Source of the DNA: Nageia nagi
Taxonomy: Eukaryota; Pinophyta
Length of the DNA: 64,000 nt
Direction of reading: 5' to 3'
Assembly (NCBI GenBank): GCA_050084985.1
Contig: JBITNC010000001.1
Span: 85,188,001-85,252,000, forward strand
Shown one piece after another: positions 46,020 through 57,179 of this stretch; within the stretch, counting starts at the first letter, position 1; the number at the start of each line of letters is the position of its first letter. The notes below the pieces were generated by a model that worked only from the letters and a program-made list of their open reading frames with translations, had not been told where the DNA came from and did no database searches. The position numbers and the translations under genes were made by a program.

Positions 46020-47200
46020 TAGAGCCTATAGCTTTTATGTTGATTTTAATAAAATGTAAAGATGCATTTTTTAGCTCTTTTATTTAACATTTTCTTTTTC
46101 TTAGAAATAATGTAGGAGAATGCTTCACAACCAAACACTCTAAGATGAGAAATGTTAGGTTTTCTTCTTAATCATGCCTCAAAAGAAGTTTTATCTTAAA
46201 TAAATTTTGTGGGACATCTATTAAAGGTATAAATAACAATGCTCACAGCTTCATCCTATAAGAAATTAAGAAGATTACCCAACATGCATCTAGATATTTT
46301 CATAATTATTCTATTTTTTCTTTTAATAGCACCATTTTGCTAAAGAGTATAAGAAATATTAAACTACTTCTTTATTACATACTTAGCATAATAGTCATTA
46401 AACTCATTGCTATTATATTCTCCTCCATTATCTAATTTCAACATCTTGATTTTAAGGTTAATTTGATTCTCAACAAAAGCCTTAAAAACCTTAAAACTCT
46501 CAAAATTTTGATCCTTATGCTCAAGTAGATACCTAAAGGTCATCCTACTAAAGTCATAAATAAAGGTTAAGATGTAAGATGCTCCTCTAAGTGACTTAGT
46601 GTGAAATGGACCTATCAAATCTGAATGCACAAGTTGATCAAATTGAGATACTCTTGTTACCTTATCTTTTTTAAATTTTTATTTATGCATCATTCCAAGA
46701 ATGCACTTCTTGTATAGACCAATCAAAGAAAAAATTGAAGGTAAATGTTCCATAAGTTCTTGGTTTCTCATGATTTGAATACTCTTATGGTTAAGGTGTT
46801 CCAATTATTAATGCCAAAGATTACCTCTAGAACATACACTTGTAGCAAGACACATCTTTGATAGAACTTGATCTACAATGTAGAGATCATCTTTCACTGA
46901 TCCTTTAAGCAACATAGTAAGTCTTTTTTTAATGCATCAATATTAAGATTCAAACTCAAAAGAGTACCTTTTTCTAGCAACTTGGATTATGAAGAGAAGG
47001 TTCATCATAAGCTTAGGAATATAGAGCACATTGTCAAGAACATTTTTATGAATCAACACACTTCTAATTCCTTGAACTTCAAGGGTAGAGTTATCACCTA
47101 TCACAACTACATCTTTTATATACTTATGAAAGCTTTCAAACTTTTGTTTTTCAAAGTATAGGCGATTAATGCAACTAGAGTCAACAATCTAATTAGATGA
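46020..47200 (-). pseudogene. Copia-B protease-integrase region
   Basis: 46364-46630 is the integrase core: 'MHSDLIGPFHTKSLRGASYI' (first Asp), 'FIYDFSRMTF' and 'MLKLDNGGEYNSNEF' (second Asp and DNGGEY intact). The GAG-pre-integrase stretch is at 46660-46900, and the decayed protease segment is at 46960-47200. Confidence 0.8.
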
Positions 47201-47249
47201 AAAAAATGAGACATGGAGTAGAATGTCACAGCAAAACTAACTTAAATGT

Positions 47250-48215
47250 TCTTCTTTTCTTTAAAGTTCTTTATATTTCCATTACCTTTGTTCTTTTATT
47301 TTCTTTTTTTTGTATCAATCAATTTCTTTTTGACCATGTACGCCATAATAGTTACAATTACCATCAATTTGCTTTTAAGATATGGATTGTTTACTTTACC
47401 TTTTCCATCTCTTTGTTTAAAGTGGTTATTGTTGTTGTTGTTTCTATTGCTATTATTGTTGTTCCTATTGTTACCATTATTGCCATTATCCCTATTGTTG
47501 TTGTAGCCATTACCTCTTTTCTCAAACCTTTTAGAGAAATAAGGATAAGATTTTTTTTTATAGTTGAACTTCTTCTTGAAAAAAGTTTTGGTTGCTCCAA
47601 GAGCAATTGTATTATCATTAGGAGAAGAAATCAACACTTTTTTGTTAAAGGTTTCCTCATACTTCAAAAGGAGCGTAAAAAGATTCTCAATGGAGAAGAT
47701 TTCTACTTTATCATCAAGCCTTTTTTCTATAACCATCATAAAGTTTCTAAAATTTGATGAGAGGCTTTGAAAAATGATGAATAACATGACTCATCATTGA
47801 TCCAATTACGTTTACAAATAAGTTTAGTCCTAAGGTCAATGATTTTATTCAAGTAGATAGCCACATTTTCATCTTCCCCTTGATGAGATTGAAACAACTT
47901 TTAGAGAATAGTAAACCTTATTAAAAATTTTGAATCAAGGTAGATTTATTTAAGTTTATCTCAAGATTTCTTTATTGAGGTTGAAGAGAAAATCATCAAG
48001 AGCATATCATCTAAAATTGCATGAAAGATCATGAAGGTTGCTAACTTATTCTTTGTATTGTAAGCCCCTAGTTCTTTTTCATCTATAGGAGGTACAAGAT
48101 TCTCATTCATTATTTGCCAAAGCTTCTCTACCTATAATTTAGCTCTCGTTTGAATTTTTTAAATCTCAAAGTTGACACCATCAAGAATGTGTTTAGATAA
48201 AAAGGAGTCTCCCAT
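47250..48215 (-). pseudogene. Copia-B gag with Asn-rich insert
   Basis: The start 'MGDSF' at 48215 matches the gag start of copia-C at 54781. The UBN2-type region is broken by stops. From 47787 to 47296 one frame is open and contains 'EETFNKKVLISSPND', then an Asn-rich tract (minus-strand codons AAY from a 'gttattgttg' repeat at about 47415-47515). The zinc knuckle at about 47330-47370 reads C-N-Y-Y, so again Tyr replaces the second Cys, and its last Cys is a stop. Confidence 0.75.
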
Positions 48216-48985
48216 TTGCTACATAAGGATGTATAAAAATAATAAGCATGTGGTTCAATAAATAATATTATATGTTAAGTTTTAACTAAGTAAATACTAC
48301 ATGTTAATTTTAATACTAGAGACATGCTTGATTTGATTCACAAGTGTAAATATTTTACAACTCAAATAATAACCCATGTACCTAAATACACTTCTCATCT
48401 CAAGAATCGTAGATGTAGAGTGACATTATTGAGGCTTATTTTTTATCTAAAATTAGGCCTTCATCTAGATGCCTACATAAGAGGATCCCAAGTACTACCA
48501 ATCCTCAACTAGTTTGCCTTGGTCAATATTATACTCTTACAAGGAGAAGTACCTACTATTTTTTGAGATTATGATATTTATTGGATCAATTAAATTATTA
48601 ATCTTAATTAGATTTCAAGTTATCCTCCTAGGTTATCAGGATAATCTTTGAATGAATATATAGACATGTGGTATCACTACACACATGCTTATCCATCTAT
48701 TGGAGTTATATCTAGACCAACAAAAGATATAGGGGAAATTAAGAAGTATAAACCTTTCACCATTTGGATCATCAGACTTAAAGGTTCCAATCTATCTATC
48801 CTCACCTCATGGATCTCCAAACAAGTCATGTTACAAAATGTACATGGAGATGTGTTCATTTTAAAGGATGTTGCTCATTTCAATGTTTGTGCTTTTGTTT
48901 ACATAAGTAAATAAATCAAAATGTAAAACATAAAGTACAGAGTATAAGTAAAATATCATTCATTCATAGCTTGGAACCTAAGAGT

Positions 48986-49016
48986 CCAATGGGTTTTGTT
49001 TACTAACCCCTAATGG
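48986..49016 (-). promoter_or_regulatory. Conserved leader block, possible hairpin
   Basis: On the minus strand 'ccattaggggtt' and 'aaaacccattgg' form an imperfect inverted repeat. The same block occurs twice in the copia-C leader (53939-53968 and 54041-54069). An RNA structure used in packaging or translation is conjecture. Confidence 0.4.
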
Positions 49017-50536
49017 ATATCTTTGCATAAGTTCATAATTTGCACTAGTTCATTCTTCACTTTGCATAATGAATTTATCAAAAAGATAAATTCTTTAGAG
49101 AGGCAAGCATCATTCCCATAACTTAAAATTTAAGTAAAACATTCATAAAATTTCCTCCTTTTTACTTAAGAAAATGAGTAAGATGCTTTCCTTTCAAAAG
49201 ATACTAAAATAAATTATTAGGCTACCTTAGAATTTTAACTTAGGAAAAAGCTAAGAAGTTGGCATTATTATTACAATAAATACTAAAAATTGCATTTTTT
49301 AAAGTAAAAAAATGTAATTTGAGTAGGACATTAAAAATATTCTAAAATAATGCCAATCTATATTTATTTTAATTTTTTTTTAACTAAGTAAAAGTTATTT
49401 TTTTTTGCCTTCAAAAGATTACCTTTCCCCCTTTTTTAAAAAAACAAATTAGGCAATTGGCATTTAAAGGGAAAAAACTATCATAAAACAAAATTCTTTC
49501 TTGAAACAAGGAGAAAATGATCATAAATTACCTATTAAGCCTGCAAGAATTAAATGAAAAAAGAAAACTCATACTCCACTAAATCAAATTCATTGTGATG
49601 GTAATGATGGCTTCAAGAAAATAACTTGCAAGAAACATTTTCTGGCCAAGTAAAAAATAGGACAAGCAATAAAGAAAAAAAGAACTCAAACACATCAGTG
49701 TAAGAGAGGAGGTTGGCTAGTAGAGAAGACTACATTCAATGTTCTTACTCATAATTACCTTGGCCTGAAAGATCATCCACAATTGTAAGAGGTGAAAACT
49801 CTACTAAGAGAATAGGTCTACTGATGACCTCTACCCTATGCTTTGAGAAATTAAATAAGATTTTAATCAGCTATGAAGAAAGTACCAAAGGCCAAAGGAG
49901 GGGAAAGACATAAAAAAATGTTGATGGAGCATCTCTCAAGAGATTTCTAGACACAATTCCATGGATGCATAAACACCCCTTATGCAGACCTTACACATTT
50001 AAAAGGGATTGTTCAAAGGGACATGTAGCACACTATGCTGAGGGGACATTGAGAAACAACATGCTAGCAAGAAGGAGAAAAGAACATGCAATTTATAGGA
50101 GGCTGGATGGCTATAAAATTGCAAGGTTTAAAGAGCCATAAGGGCCATGATGATGTTCTATAGGGCTGCAAACCAGAGAGGATGAAAGCACCAATAGAAG
50201 AGCAAGCATGATGAAGATAGGAGAGGAAGGGTCTAATCTAGATAAATTCACCTTTCCTTCCATCTTCAAAGCAAGCATCGAATTTGTGGATGGAGGGTTA
50301 AAGTGGAATCAAATTTGTAGGAGATGTAAGAGGGTTTTGCCTTTTTTTTTTTAAATGTTTTGTATATTTTTTATTTTTATCATAGGCCACCCAAAAAAAA
50401 AATGTAACAAATATTTAAAAACAAATATTCAAAAATTTGAAACAATAGAGTTTTTTTTTACATTTTACTATATATATGAGATTTTATAAAAATATTCTAA
50501 CTATTAGAATATTCTTTCCCTTTTGTTAAAAAAATT

Positions 50537-50541
<5 letters not shown>

Positions 50542-50584
<43 letters not shown>
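50542..50584. repeat. (TA)n microsatellite
   Basis: A TA run of about 43 bp inside the copia-B leader. Confidence 0.95.
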
Positions 50585-50588
<4 letters not shown>

Positions 50589-50944
50589 TTTGAAAAAAAA
50601 TTATTATAACCTTTCTTCACAAGTTTGTGTGAAAAAAATGCATCTTTTAAATAAAATGTAATATATTATTGCTATATCATAAATAGGTTTAAAAAAAATT
50701 GCAACTATCAAAAAATAGTTTTAGTAGAGAAATAATTCATAGCAATAACATGTAAATATATTTGTTTTAAAAAATGGATTAGATCATTACATAAGGATGT
50801 TAGAATCATTAGAATCATAATGAACTAATCAAAAATAACCAAATAGGAAGGGATTTATACCTTGTCTTGAGTTTTACCTCAATAATTAAATGTGAGATGA
50901 GAAATCAAAATCACCAAGATATTGAAGAAGAGCCCCCACACTAA

Positions 50945-50956
50945 GCTTTGATACCA
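50945..50956 (-). promoter_or_regulatory. Copia-B primer-binding site
   Basis: The minus strand reads TGGTATCAAAGC, one mismatch from the initiator-Met PBS TGGTATCAGAGC, two bases inside the 5' LTR. Confidence 0.9.
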
Positions 50957-50958
50957 AA

Positions 50959-51441
50959 TGAAGGGATTGAACTATAACTAATACATCTTAAATGCCCAAT
51001 ATCATATGAAAGCTCATACTAACATCAAAATAACTCAAGAAGATAATATCACAAAGTGACACAAGATGTAAGTGGTTCCTCCAACTAGGAGTACATCCAC
51101 TAACTAGATCTCACTTCATTTACAAATATGAATCTCTTACAATTCTCCTAACTCATCTCTTAAACACTATCTTATAGCATAGCTTTACTCTATAAATTGG
51201 TGTATGATCCAAAAAGGGAGCCTTCTATTTATAGGCTAAAATCTCTCTTTGGGTCATCCTTTTACTCAATGTACAAAAGCATGACATGCACATCCTTTTA
51301 CTGAAGGGGCATGCTTAGGATAACAAATATTATCATATTCATTTAAATACTTAAGGTATCAAATGATATCCTTAAGTATTAGTGAACTTACATAGAAGAC
51401 TATTACAAAATCTTTACAATAATGCATTATACATTCCAATA
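50959..51441 (-). repeat. Copia-B 5' LTR (right)
   Basis: 483 bp matching 43076-43573. The outer end reads 'tattggaatg' on the minus strand, where the other copy has 'tgttggaatg'. Confidence 0.88.
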
Positions 51442-51680
51442 ACTTTCTCTATGGAGAGAAGAGAAAAGCTTAGAATATGTTGGAGCTAGAAAATCCTATG
51501 GGGCCTTAGAAAGTGACCCTAGTGTTGGTAATAAGATATTTAAAGGTTACGTTCTCCCTCATGGTAGGGGGGATCCCTTTATGTGGAATAAAGAGAATCA
51601 TGGAAGGTACTCAATTAGGTGAGGATACCAAGTTTTTGATCTTGAAAATCGCTCTTGGTACATGAATAAAAGTATTTAGG
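51442..51680 (+). pseudogene. LINE-B ORF2 linker before zf-RVT
   Basis: 'HGRGDPFMWNKE' and 'GYQVFDLENRSWYM' in shifted frames match the typical plant L1 connection region just before zf-RVT. It continues directly from 43075 once copia-B is removed. Confidence 0.75.
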
Positions 51681-51989
51681 TTAAATACCTTATTCCTCAA
51701 GTAGCTTTGTTTTTGGGAGGCTAATTTGAATAGGATTCTTACGTTGGACAGCCTAAAGAGGGGATTCAAGTTGTCTAATAGATGTATCCTATACAAAAAT
51801 GATAAGAAATCTATAGATCATATGTTTATTCATTGTGAGTTTACCTAAAAGGTGTTCCTATATATTTATTAGCAATTTAAGACAAATTGGGTTTTACCCT
51901 GGACTGTAAAGGATATGTTGATCCAAATAAAGAGCTCATTTATTAGTACAAGATTGCATAAACTATGGAAGATAAGTTTCGCTCATTTA
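51681..51989 (+). pseudogene. LINE-B zf-RVT domain, left copy
   Basis: Reads 'WEANLNRILTLDSLKRGFKL', then 'SNRCILYKNDKKSIDHMFIH' and 'CEFT'. This is the zf-RVT pattern (PF13966: 'NRCxLCxxxxESxDHxFxxC'). The second Cys is Tyr. The frame is cut by copia-C at 51990. A close copy lies at 59759-60072. Confidence 0.85.
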
Positions 51990-52426
51990 TGTTATAATTT
52001 GTAATGCAATATTGTATAATATTTCTCTTTAGTATAAATTCACTTAATACTTAAAGTATCTTTATATACCTTAAAGTATTAAAGAAATAGTTATAGAAAA
52101 ATCTTTAATGTCACCCTTAGGTAAAAAGGAGGTTAAAGAGTGGCTTTCATCTTATAAATAGGGGTGTACCCTTCTCTCATTATAACACAATTTAGAAGCA
52201 TTATGCTATAGATTTAAGGTTAGAGAGATAGGAAGAGATTTTGTAATAGAGGTTTTTGAGAATAAGAAGATCTAGGTTAGTGGACATACTCCATAGGAGG
52301 AACCACTTTATATCTTATGTTCATTATATGATTGGCTAAGTGTTATTACTATTATGTTGATGTTGTGAAGTGCCTTCTTGAGATCTTAGTAGTTTAGAGG
52401 TTATTTGGAAAGGATTAACTTCATCA
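51990..52426 (+). repeat. Copia-C 5' LTR
   Basis: 437 bp, 'tgttataatttgtaatg' to 'aacttcatca'. Its TATA-like 'cttataaataggggtgtac' at about 52153 is shared with the right LTR and would be the promoter. Confidence 0.9.
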
Positions 52427-52428
52427 AG

Positions 52429-52440
52429 TGGTATCAAAGC
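52429..52440 (+). promoter_or_regulatory. Copia-C primer-binding site
   Basis: TGGTATCAAAGC, identical to the copia-B site and one mismatch from the initiator-Met form. Confidence 0.9.
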
Positions 52441-53084
52441 TTACTTGGAGATTGCTCTTCAACATCTTTAAAGGTCTTTCCTCCTTTTTCTGTATCTACT
52501 TTGTTGAGATAAACAAGGTTGAAGATATAATCTTCTACCTTTTCCTTTATCAAATTTTTCTTTTATTATTAACCATTTTCGGTTTCTTGATTATCAAGTT
52601 TTATTTAGCAAAATTTGATTAAAGAAGATAACATATTGTTATTTTCACTAACATGTTAGTTCAAATTTTATTGCTATGCATGATTTTTTTTACAAACAAT
52701 AATTTGTTAGTTGTAATTTTTAAGTAAAATTGCTTAATGTGTAGCAATCATATCCAAGATTTGAGTAAATTTGCTTTAATATTGCAATAATAAATTATTA
52801 TAGCTTAAATTTGTAAATTTTTAACTATAATGATGTTATTGGAATTTTTTTCTACAATACTAATATATTTGTAAAAATTTAAAATTGCATGCATATATAA
52901 TCTACTTTAGTTTAAAACATTTATGATTTAAAAAACACACACAAATAATTATATATATACACTATTTTTTAACTATACAGTTTTTCTTTAATATATATAT
53001 GCATGTTTTTTCAATATAAAAACAATTTTTTTTTTTCATTTAAATAAAAAAAACTCAAAATAAAAAATAGAGAGCATAATGTGT

Positions 53085-53345
53085 AGTTCGAGTGCAACAC
53101 GTAGCACCTAGGGCATGCCCTAACTGTGGCCACCTATGCGCTCCCTGCGCATTTACCCTCTCCCCTTCCCTATGTACATGTTGTGCGCAGCTCCCATGCA
53201 GCCCTCCCTCCTCCTTCCCTACATGCACTGTTGGTGTACTCCCCTCTCCTTCACTTTTGCGCATGTACTGTATCACCTCTGCTAATACCGTGCCCTCCTC
53301 TTCCTTTCTTTTCCAAAGCGTTGCCCTCCTCTCCTCTTTAACCCT
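53085..53345. other. C-rich block in the copia-C leader
   Basis: Pyrimidine-rich on the plus strand ('ctctccccttccc', 'ccctcctctcctc') with several 'tgcgc' words, unlike all neighbouring sequence and not seen in the copia-B leader. It opens frames in several phases (for example 53092-53388) without any recognised domain. It may be a captured fragment. Confidence 0.6.
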
Positions 53346-53544
53346 TTGTTTTTTTTCCTTCTTGAAGTTATTGGGTATTTTTTTTTAGTAAAAACAAAAG
53401 GGGCATTATTACCTATAAAAGTCAAGTTTTTACAAAAACTTGCTATTTTTACACCAAAATTAAGAGAATGGAATTTTTTTAGGGGAAGATCTTTTATTAT
53501 AGTAATTGTTAAATTTACTTTTTTTAAGTGCAAGCTATATTTTT

Positions 53545-53691
53545 GGATTAATTCATTGTTAGCATGGATTAATTAATTATTATTATGGATTAATTACTTA
53601 TTAGCATGGATTAATTAATTGTTAGCACAGATTAATTCATTGTTAGCATGGATTAATTAATGATTCACTTGGATTATTTCTTAATGCATGA
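53545..53691. repeat. 21-bp tandem array
   Basis: 'ggattaatt' (once 'agattaatt') starts at 53545, 53566, 53587, 53608, 53629, 53650 and 53671, exactly 21 bp apart. The unit resembles 'ggattaattaattgttagcat'. Confidence 0.9.
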
Positions 53692-53930
53692 TTCTTATTA
53701 TAAACCCATGTGGATGGATCATTTTTGCTATATGGCTAAGATTTTGTACATGGTTTCAATGTTTTATCCTAATTATTGCTATTGAAGCTCACATGTGAAT
53801 GGATAAATGTCACTTAAATACTTGCTTCTTACTTTGATGTTAAATTGCAAATAATGAATTATTTTAAGTTTTTTTTTTTTTTTTTAAGTAACAAGAGAAA
53901 GAATTCTTCAATTTTTTGATGAACCTTTGT

Positions 53931-54088
53931 ATAAAGGTCCATTAGGAGTTGTAACAAAACCCATTAAACTCTTAGGCTCATATGTTGTTACTTAAAATTA
54001 ATATGATTACTTAAAATAAATGAACACATTATAAAGAGGTCCATTAGGGGTTGTTACAAAACCCATTGGACTCTTTAGCTCATACCTA
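53931..54088. repeat. Duplicated leader block, 100-bp period
   Basis: 'ccattaggagttgtaacaaa' at 53939 and 'ccattaggggttgttacaaa' at 54041, each followed by 'acccatt', 'actctt' and 'gctcata'. A third, single copy is in the copia-B leader. Confidence 0.75.
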
Positions 54089-54780
54089 TGGTGAAAGATG
54101 AATTTAATTTTATATTTAAAGAATTTTTATTTTTTTGCATTTTACTTTATACACAAAGTACGTAAATATTAAAAAATTTCTTCCTTTAAAATGAACACAT
54201 CCGCATGATTATTTCGCAACATGACTTGATTGGGGAGCCATGAGATGAGGATAAGGTAGACTGAAGCCTTTTAATCTGATGATCTAAGTGATGAAAATTT
54301 TGTACTTCTTAATTACCCTTAAGTCCTCTGTTGGTATGGATTTAACTCCATATAGGTGGACAATCATTTATGTAGTGATACCATATGTCTGTTTATCCAT
54401 TCAGAGATTATCTTGATAACCTAGGAGGAAAACTAAAAATTTAAGAAAGATAATTAACTTAACTGATCCAACATATGTCATAACCTTGAAAAATAGCTGG
54501 TACTTCTCCTTTAGAGAGTATATTGATTCTCAAGGAGAACTGATTGAGGATTGGTAGGACTTGGGCTTCTTATGGGAATCCAAGTGAAGGCCTAATTTTA
54601 GACAAGAAAATAGACCTTAACTCTTCACGATTAAACTTGGTGATAATGATGTTGGATGGATGTTTAATTATACTTGTTAAATAATTCAAGTATTTATTTC
54701 AAATATGTGTTTATATTATTAATGTATTTTAATTCAACCTATATGCTTACATTGTTTATCATCTTTCATTTTTTGTAGCA

Positions 54781-55730
54781 ATGGGAGACTCTTTTTGCAT
54801 CCAAGCATCCATCTTTGGTATTTGGAAACCTAGGATGAGATCAAAACTTTAAGCAAATTTTTTTTGGATGATTGTTAATGAAAACCAAGTTACTCCATCA
54901 ATGGAAAAGGAACTTGAAGCTTACAAAACAAAGAATGATTTGGCAACTTCTATGATTTTTATATAATTTTTGATGAGCTCCTTTTTATGATATCTTCTTT
55001 AAATTTTGTAAAAAAAAACTTGGGATAAACTAAAGAGTATATACCTTAGCACCAAAGCCTCTAGGAGGTTCACCATTCTTCAAAAGTTACAACAATCATG
55101 ATAAGAGAAAAAATAAAGTGTGGTAATATATTTGAATAAGGTTATTGATCTTAAGATCCAACTTATGGAGTGTGATTGCAATTAGATCAATGATGAGTTT
55201 TGACTTTCATCATCCTTCAAAACTTTTCTACTAAGTTTAGCCATTTTGTGACTATTATTAAAACTAATCTTAATGATGAGAAAGAAGTGGAATCCTTGAA
55301 AATTTTGTTTAGGCTTCTTTTAAAACATGAGAAAACACTTAACACTATAGCTTTGCTCACCACTCCTAAGGAACCTTCTATGGGATTAGGACCAATGAAA
55401 CCTTACTTAAAAAAGAAGGGACATAACCTAAAGAAGGGTTATCATACATCTAAGAAGAACTTCAAGAATGGTGGAAATAGAAAAAATTATGATCAAAATA
55501 AGTTAAAGAAAACTAAAACCAAATTTGATGGAAATTATAATTTTTATGATATCTATGGTCATATGGAAGTTGATTATCATAAGAAAAAAAAGAACAAGAT
55601 GGAAATTGTAATTTATATGACATCTATGGCCATAAAAAAGTTGATTGCTACAAGAAAAAAGGTTAAGGTAGAAAAGGATCTAGAAAATAAAATAATTCTA
55701 ATGATAAAAAGAAGAATAAGAATTAGTTAA
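54781..55730 (+). pseudogene. Copia-C gag with duplicated zinc knuckle
   Basis: The start 'MGDSFCIQASIFGIWKPRM' is followed by a stop at the next codons. UBN2-like words 'EKELEAYKTKNDLATSMI' and 'RRFTILQKLQQS' follow in broken frames. The open part (55200-55730) ends in a Lys-rich region holding two knuckle copies at 55527-55597 and 55598-55661. The first reads N-Y-N-F-Y...H; the second reads 'CNLYDIYGHKKVDC' in another frame because the 71-bp duplication shifts the phase. Confidence 0.8.
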
Positions 55731-55789
55731 TTGCTTATGTTGTTACCTTTTACTCTATGTCTTGTACTTTTTCTAATGATTAGATTATT

Positions 55790-57015
55790 GATTTTGGATG
55801 CACTAATTACATGTGTTTTGAAAAAGATAAGTTTGAAAGCTTTCATAAGTATAGAAAAGATGCATTTGTAATAGATAATAGTTTATTCTTTAAAGTTCAA
55901 GGTATTAGGAGTGTGTGGTTACAAGGAAAGATTCTTGAGAAAATATTTTACATACCTAAACTCACTATGAATTTTTTTTTCACAATTCAAGTTACAAAGA
56001 AATGTTACTTTTTTAAGTTTAACTCATACTCTTGGTGCATGAAAAAGGATCTTACCATTTTGGTGAAAGGATCAGTGAAAGATGATCTTTATGTTGTGAA
56101 TCTATCTCCAACAAAGATGTGTCTTACAACTAATGTTTACTTTAGAAAAAATCTTTGGCACCATCAATTAAGCTACCTAAACCATAAGAGCATTCAAGTT
56201 ATGAAAGATCATGAACTTATGGTAAGTTTTCCTGCAATATCACCTACAATTGGTCTTTGTGAGAAGTGCATTATAAGTAAAATGAATTAACAAAATTATT
56301 TTAAAGATAAAGTAACTAGAGTAACTCATCCTCTTTAGGTTATGCATTCAGATTTGATAGATTAATTTCCAACTAAATTGCTAGGGGGAGCATCTTATGT
56401 TTTAACCTTTGTTGATGACTTCACTAGGATGATATTTAGTTATCTTTTAAAGCACAAGGATCATACCTTTGATAGGTTTAAAGATTTCAAAGTCTTGGTA
56501 GATAATCAATCTAGATTTAAAATCAAGATGTTGAGATTTGATAGTAGAGATAAATATAAAAATAATGAATTTAATGATTTTTATACCAAGTATGGAATTA
56601 AGAGGTAGTTTTCAATCTTTTACAATTTTCAACATAATGATGTAATCAAAAGAAATAATATAACTATTCAAGAAATAGTAAGATATATGATGGGTGATCT
56701 TCCTAACTTCTTATAGAGTAAAGCTGTAAATACTGTAATCTACATCTTAAATAGATATCCTACTAAAGTAGTTGAAGACAAAACTCTATATGAGGCATGG
56801 ATAAGAAAGAAACCTAACATCTATCACTTCAAGATCTTTAGTTATGATGCTTATGCCTTTATTGTTCCTAAGAAAAAGAAAAAAATGGATAAGAGATCCA
56901 AAAAATGTATCTTTGTTGGTTATGATAATCAACATAGAGGTTATAGGCTATATCAACCTTCCACTAGAGCAATTTTTATCTCAAAGGATGCCAAGTTCAA
57001 TGAAATTCTTGAATA
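55790..57015 (+). pseudogene. Copia-C protease-integrase region
   Basis: 55811-56290 is one open frame with protease-tail words 'FEKDKFESFHKYRKDAFVID' and 'IPKLTMNFF', then the GAG-pre-integrase 'LWHHQLSYLNHKSIQVMKDH' and 'LCEKC'. The catalytic 'DSGCTNHM'-type stretch lies just upstream ('DFGCTNYMCFEKD'), with Ser changed to Phe. The integrase core at 56378-56608 has 'FVDDFTRMIFSYLLKHK' and 'MLRFDSRDKYKNNEF'. 'KIFSYDAYAFIVPKKK' follows at about 56835. Confidence 0.82.
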
Positions 57016-57179
57016 ATCTACTTCTTACAAGAACTTACATAAGGATGATGATACTTTTGTTGCACCTAACTAGATGGATGTAAGTGTGGATTTATCACCT
57101 AATGAACAAAACTCTCCAACATAAAGGATAACAAGAAGTATGATACTTAATAAATCCTTATTTACCAAAATTGATAGCG

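Larger units (their letters stand above)
48216..50944 (-). other. Copia-B long untranslated leader
   Basis: 2.7 kb between PBS and gag without a coding domain. Two blocks are shared with the copia-C leader: 48430-48720 (with 54330-54620) and 48986-49016 (with 54041-54069). A (TA)n run is at 50542-50584. Confidence 0.6.
43076..51441 (-). mobile_element. Copia-B: Ty1/copia retrotransposon
   Basis: On the minus strand: 5' LTR 50959-51441, PBS 50945-50956, leader to 48216, gag, protease, integrase, RT, RNase H, 3' noncoding region, PPT 43574-43586, 3' LTR 43076-43573. Integrase precedes RT. The flanking pentamers 'actat' and 'acttt' match at four of five bases. The element lies inside LINE-B ORF2. 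Homologous to copia-1 and copia-C but not identical. All coding parts carry stops. Confidence 0.9.
52441..54780 (+). other. Copia-C long untranslated leader
   Basis: 2.3 kb with no coding domain. It contains a C-rich, CpG-retaining block (about 53085-53345), a 21-bp tandem array (53545-53691), a duplicated 100-bp block (53931-54088) and a segment conserved in copia-B (54330-54620). 'ttttgtag' just before the gag ATG resembles a splice acceptor; the copia-B gag start is preceded by 'ttatgtag'. Confidence 0.6.

Noticed and set aside
47197-47757. 186-codon plus-strand open frame
   Set aside because: It is antisense to the open part of copia-B gag; the hydrophobic Ile/Val stretches are the reverse of Asn/Lys-rich codons.
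53092-53388. Cys/Pro/Ser-rich frame that looks like a small secreted peptide
   Set aside because: Several frames are open on both strands of the C-rich block and none has a conserved pattern.
53545-53691. Regular spacing suggesting a CRISPR-like array
   Set aside because: Units are contiguous 21-bp tandem repeats without spacers, in plant DNA.
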